A stretch of 64,000 nucleotides of DNA from positions 6,950,601 to 7,014,600 of the forward strand of contig NC_135550.1 in the NCBI RefSeq assembly GCF_964340395.1, given 5' to 3'. The DNA is from Glandiceps talaboti. Lineage: Eukaryota > Hemichordata > Enteropneusta > Spengelidae. The position numbers and the translations under genes were made by a program. This document shows positions 61,801 to 64,000 of the stretch, in pieces. Positions within the stretch are counted from its first letter, which is position 1, and the number at the start of each line of letters is the position of its first letter. The notes below the pieces were generated by a model that worked only from the letters and a program-made list of their open reading frames with translations, did not search any database and had not been told where the DNA came from.

Positions 61801-64000
61801 TAATTTAAATAAAGTGTGTTTTTAAAAAAAAAGTTGTGTCAGTGACATCGGATGCACATTGGGAAATAAGACGGATTATTCATTTTAGTCGATTAAAAAA
61901 CGAAACTTTATTTACTATCTGAAAAAATATTAAAATAATTCATGGTATTATGTATCGACTTCAGAGCTAAAATCATGAATATTATGGTAATATGATAAGT
62001 TATAATGTTCGCATAGATGTTGACAATTTGTTTTTGGATTAGACAAATTTCAACAGGCGAAAACATAACAGTTATATGCGCTCTCTGTCTCGATAATACA
62101 TTGAGGTGGAGATAGACTCGTTTTGAGGTAAGGCTCCAGGTTGCCTCCAAACAAATTGTACAATTAGAACATGTGCATTTGACATCACAATATTGACGTT
62201 GAAAATAGCCATATATCGAGTCAGTAGGAATATAGATCGACAACGGATACCTCAACCCACCCCTCCCTCCCTGACTGACTACACAGACTGTCTCATTGAA
62301 CAGTCGACGATAATAATAATAGTAATAAAAGACGCAGCCACTTCTTAGTATGATGGTGGACACTTTTCATTTTCAAGTACTCTTCTCTTGTCATCACGTC
62401 AGCTGATGTTTCGTGTTTTTTTTTTGTAGTGCGAACCATTTCCAGAGAGGGTTTTCAAGGACCTCTTCGTATTCACCAAAACACACCTGGGTTTGACATA
62501 AGCAGTTGCTGTCGTTAAGGCAAATAATTTGAAATAAACAGTTTAACTTTCACTCTTTGGCCATTTGTACAATGAAGAGTGTAATTCTCACCAACAACTA
62601 CGATATACTAATGGGTAAGAATGTGGCCAACACGATCCACGTCATACTTTCTGCTTGATCGTGTGCTGTCTATTACGTCTGAAAGCAGAGCCCGAAAGCC
62701 AAGCGAGATCTGTTAACGTACATTAAAAGAAGGAACGGAGCTTGGTTTACAACCTCGGGATAAGACTGGAGATAGGGTGTCTATACCATATGGGACACTA
62801 AATGTAGAAAATAACCCATTAATTGATCAATCGTTAGCCATGAAAAGAGAGTCAACCCCCCCTTGATTCATTATATGGTACTAGTAACTCACAAAGTCAC
62901 TTCCAAGATGTCAATTTCTAGTTCATTTCATATCTGTGGTTCAAAGAAATCAACAACTGAAAAATATCAGGACGATTGTCACGTGAATCAGTCACTTTCT
63001 GTTTTGGGCTGGGAAATTATTCTATGAAAAAGTGACTGGATTGAATGTAATTTTTGGTTTGTGTCGGATTATTGCTAAAACTGATCAAATAGGGAAAAAA
63101 TTAGAGCAAATACGCGGTTTTTGCTTGAGTAGTGAATAATACGGGTCTTGTTTTTGGTGACAGCTCGTGGTCACATTGCCATATTTTGTAGACTTACAAC
63201 CCCACCAATCTAATTAGCCTAATAGCAAATATTGCATCATAATTAATAGAATGGATAATAATATTGGCATGTACACAATGGTCACAATGCGCAAGTGATA
63301 AATGAAAATTACAATTGCTATCCATACATAATTACCGCATGATTGTTGGCCAGTGTATGGAGATTTGTGATTTTATTTCTATGAATCTCATATCAGATTG
63401 TGCAGAGAGAGAGAATAAAAGTAATTTCTCTATTCAGTCAACTCATGTCTACATACCGTATCGCTATACCACGTTTTATTGAATTCTTATATGTTTAAAG
63501 CTCTCTTCAAGATTCGATCTTGGAAACACAATGTGAAATACTCACAATAGAAATACGAAGGCAGTATTTCCAACGGTGTATCTCCCTTGCGAACAATGTG
63601 GCTATGATTGGTTCTGAACAATTGGTACTCTGTCAGTGTTGTTTACACAGTCGGTCTCAAACGCCGCTTGTTTAATACCTGGTGCGATATGTTTGTCGGT
63701 CGGTCAGGACCCTTCAATATTATTCTGCCATAACAGAGCAAAATCGCATGAAATAAAAAACCTATGATAAAAACTCTAGTAGTAGTGAGGTTTTTTTTTT
63801 TTTTTTAAATTTTATGGATGAGTGTCTATTTTCTCATCGTGATAGATTCTAATAAAGATATCACAAAATGAAAGTTTTTTGTTAAGGTCAACTTCCCTTT
63901 ATTTGATTAAATTAGCGATAATACCGACAGGGACGATGCACTACTACGTATTGAATAGACTAAGATGTGGTAGATTGAATGAAATGACGTGAACCTCTTG
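52810..64000. other. long non-coding stretch, window end
   Basis: No gene supported apart from the weak candidate at 54.2 kb. Contains G-run and C-run tracts at 57261-57276 and 57336-57348, T-runs at 60543-60600, C15 at about 61085-61099 and a T18 run near 63789-63806. Open frames up to 151 codons (62363-61908, minus) have no recognisable domain, signal or splice support. Confidence 0.45.
54196..54401 (-). other. candidate exon with donor GCAG|gtaagc
   Basis: A strong donor at 54196/54195 closes a minus-strand open frame running from about 54401, and an acceptor-like ctcggctag lies immediately before it. The 68-residue translation shows no domain I know. It lacks an ATG at its start, consistent with an internal or non-coding exon, or with coincidence. 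Confidence 0.25.

Noticed and set aside
61908-62363. 151-codon minus-strand frame
   Set aside because: Longest non-repeat frame outside Otx, but no recognisable domain, contains a Tyr run from a TAA/TAT repeat, and no splice support; likely chance in AT-rich DNA.

Overview
The window looks like nuclear DNA from a non-vertebrate bilaterian animal, probably a marine invertebrate. A lophotrochozoan such as a mollusc, brachiopod or phoronid is my guess, but the sequence alone does not settle the phylum, and an invertebrate deuterostome is possible. Evidence for an animal genome: an intron-split homeobox gene with consensus splice sites, long AT-rich non-coding DNA, many di-, tetra- and pentanucleotide microsatellites, short inverted-repeat elements and no bacterial-style gene packing.

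The only protein gene I can support is an Otx (orthodenticle) homeobox gene on the minus strand. Its coding part is three exons: 32596-32482 (N-terminus), 28418-28267 (most of the homeodomain, 152 nt) and 21793-21182 (rest of the homeodomain, Otx tail, stop). Joined they encode 292 residues. The homeodomain is residues 44-103 with the K50-class lysine at residue 93, and the protein ends in the Otx family terminus WKFQVL. Intron 1 is about 4.1 kb and intron 2 about 6.5 kb. In front of the first coding exon there is both a TATA-like box and a strong splice-acceptor-like sequence, so upstream non-coding exons are likely. Good splice-donor-like sites on the same strand lie at about 33.6, 41.5, 51.2 and 54.2 kb.

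Layout: 1-19.2 kb is non-coding and rich in repeats (CTGT/ACAG, CA/CATA, ACAAC and TACTG arrays, two minisatellites, a TIR element at 1.8-2.1 kb, a SINE-like segment at 5.4-5.6 kb, a nested fold-back element at 11.0-11.8 kb and a near-palindrome at 13.2-13.5 kb). 19.2-32.8 kb is the Otx transcription unit with its probable 3' UTR; intron 2 carries a 163-bp tandem duplication with retroposon-like A-rich tails. 32.8-64 kb is upstream or intergenic DNA with a large ATATG-type array (37.5-38.2 kb), a CATA array (41.3 kb) and one weak candidate exon pair on the plus strand at 52.5-52.8 kb. Most open reading frames elsewhere are short, or are translations of simple repeats, and are not reported as genes.

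I saw no genome-defence system, operon or other multi-gene system. The most unusual items are the nested fold-back element at 11.0-11.8 kb and the composite minisatellite with internal CTGT expansions at 12.4-12.9 kb.
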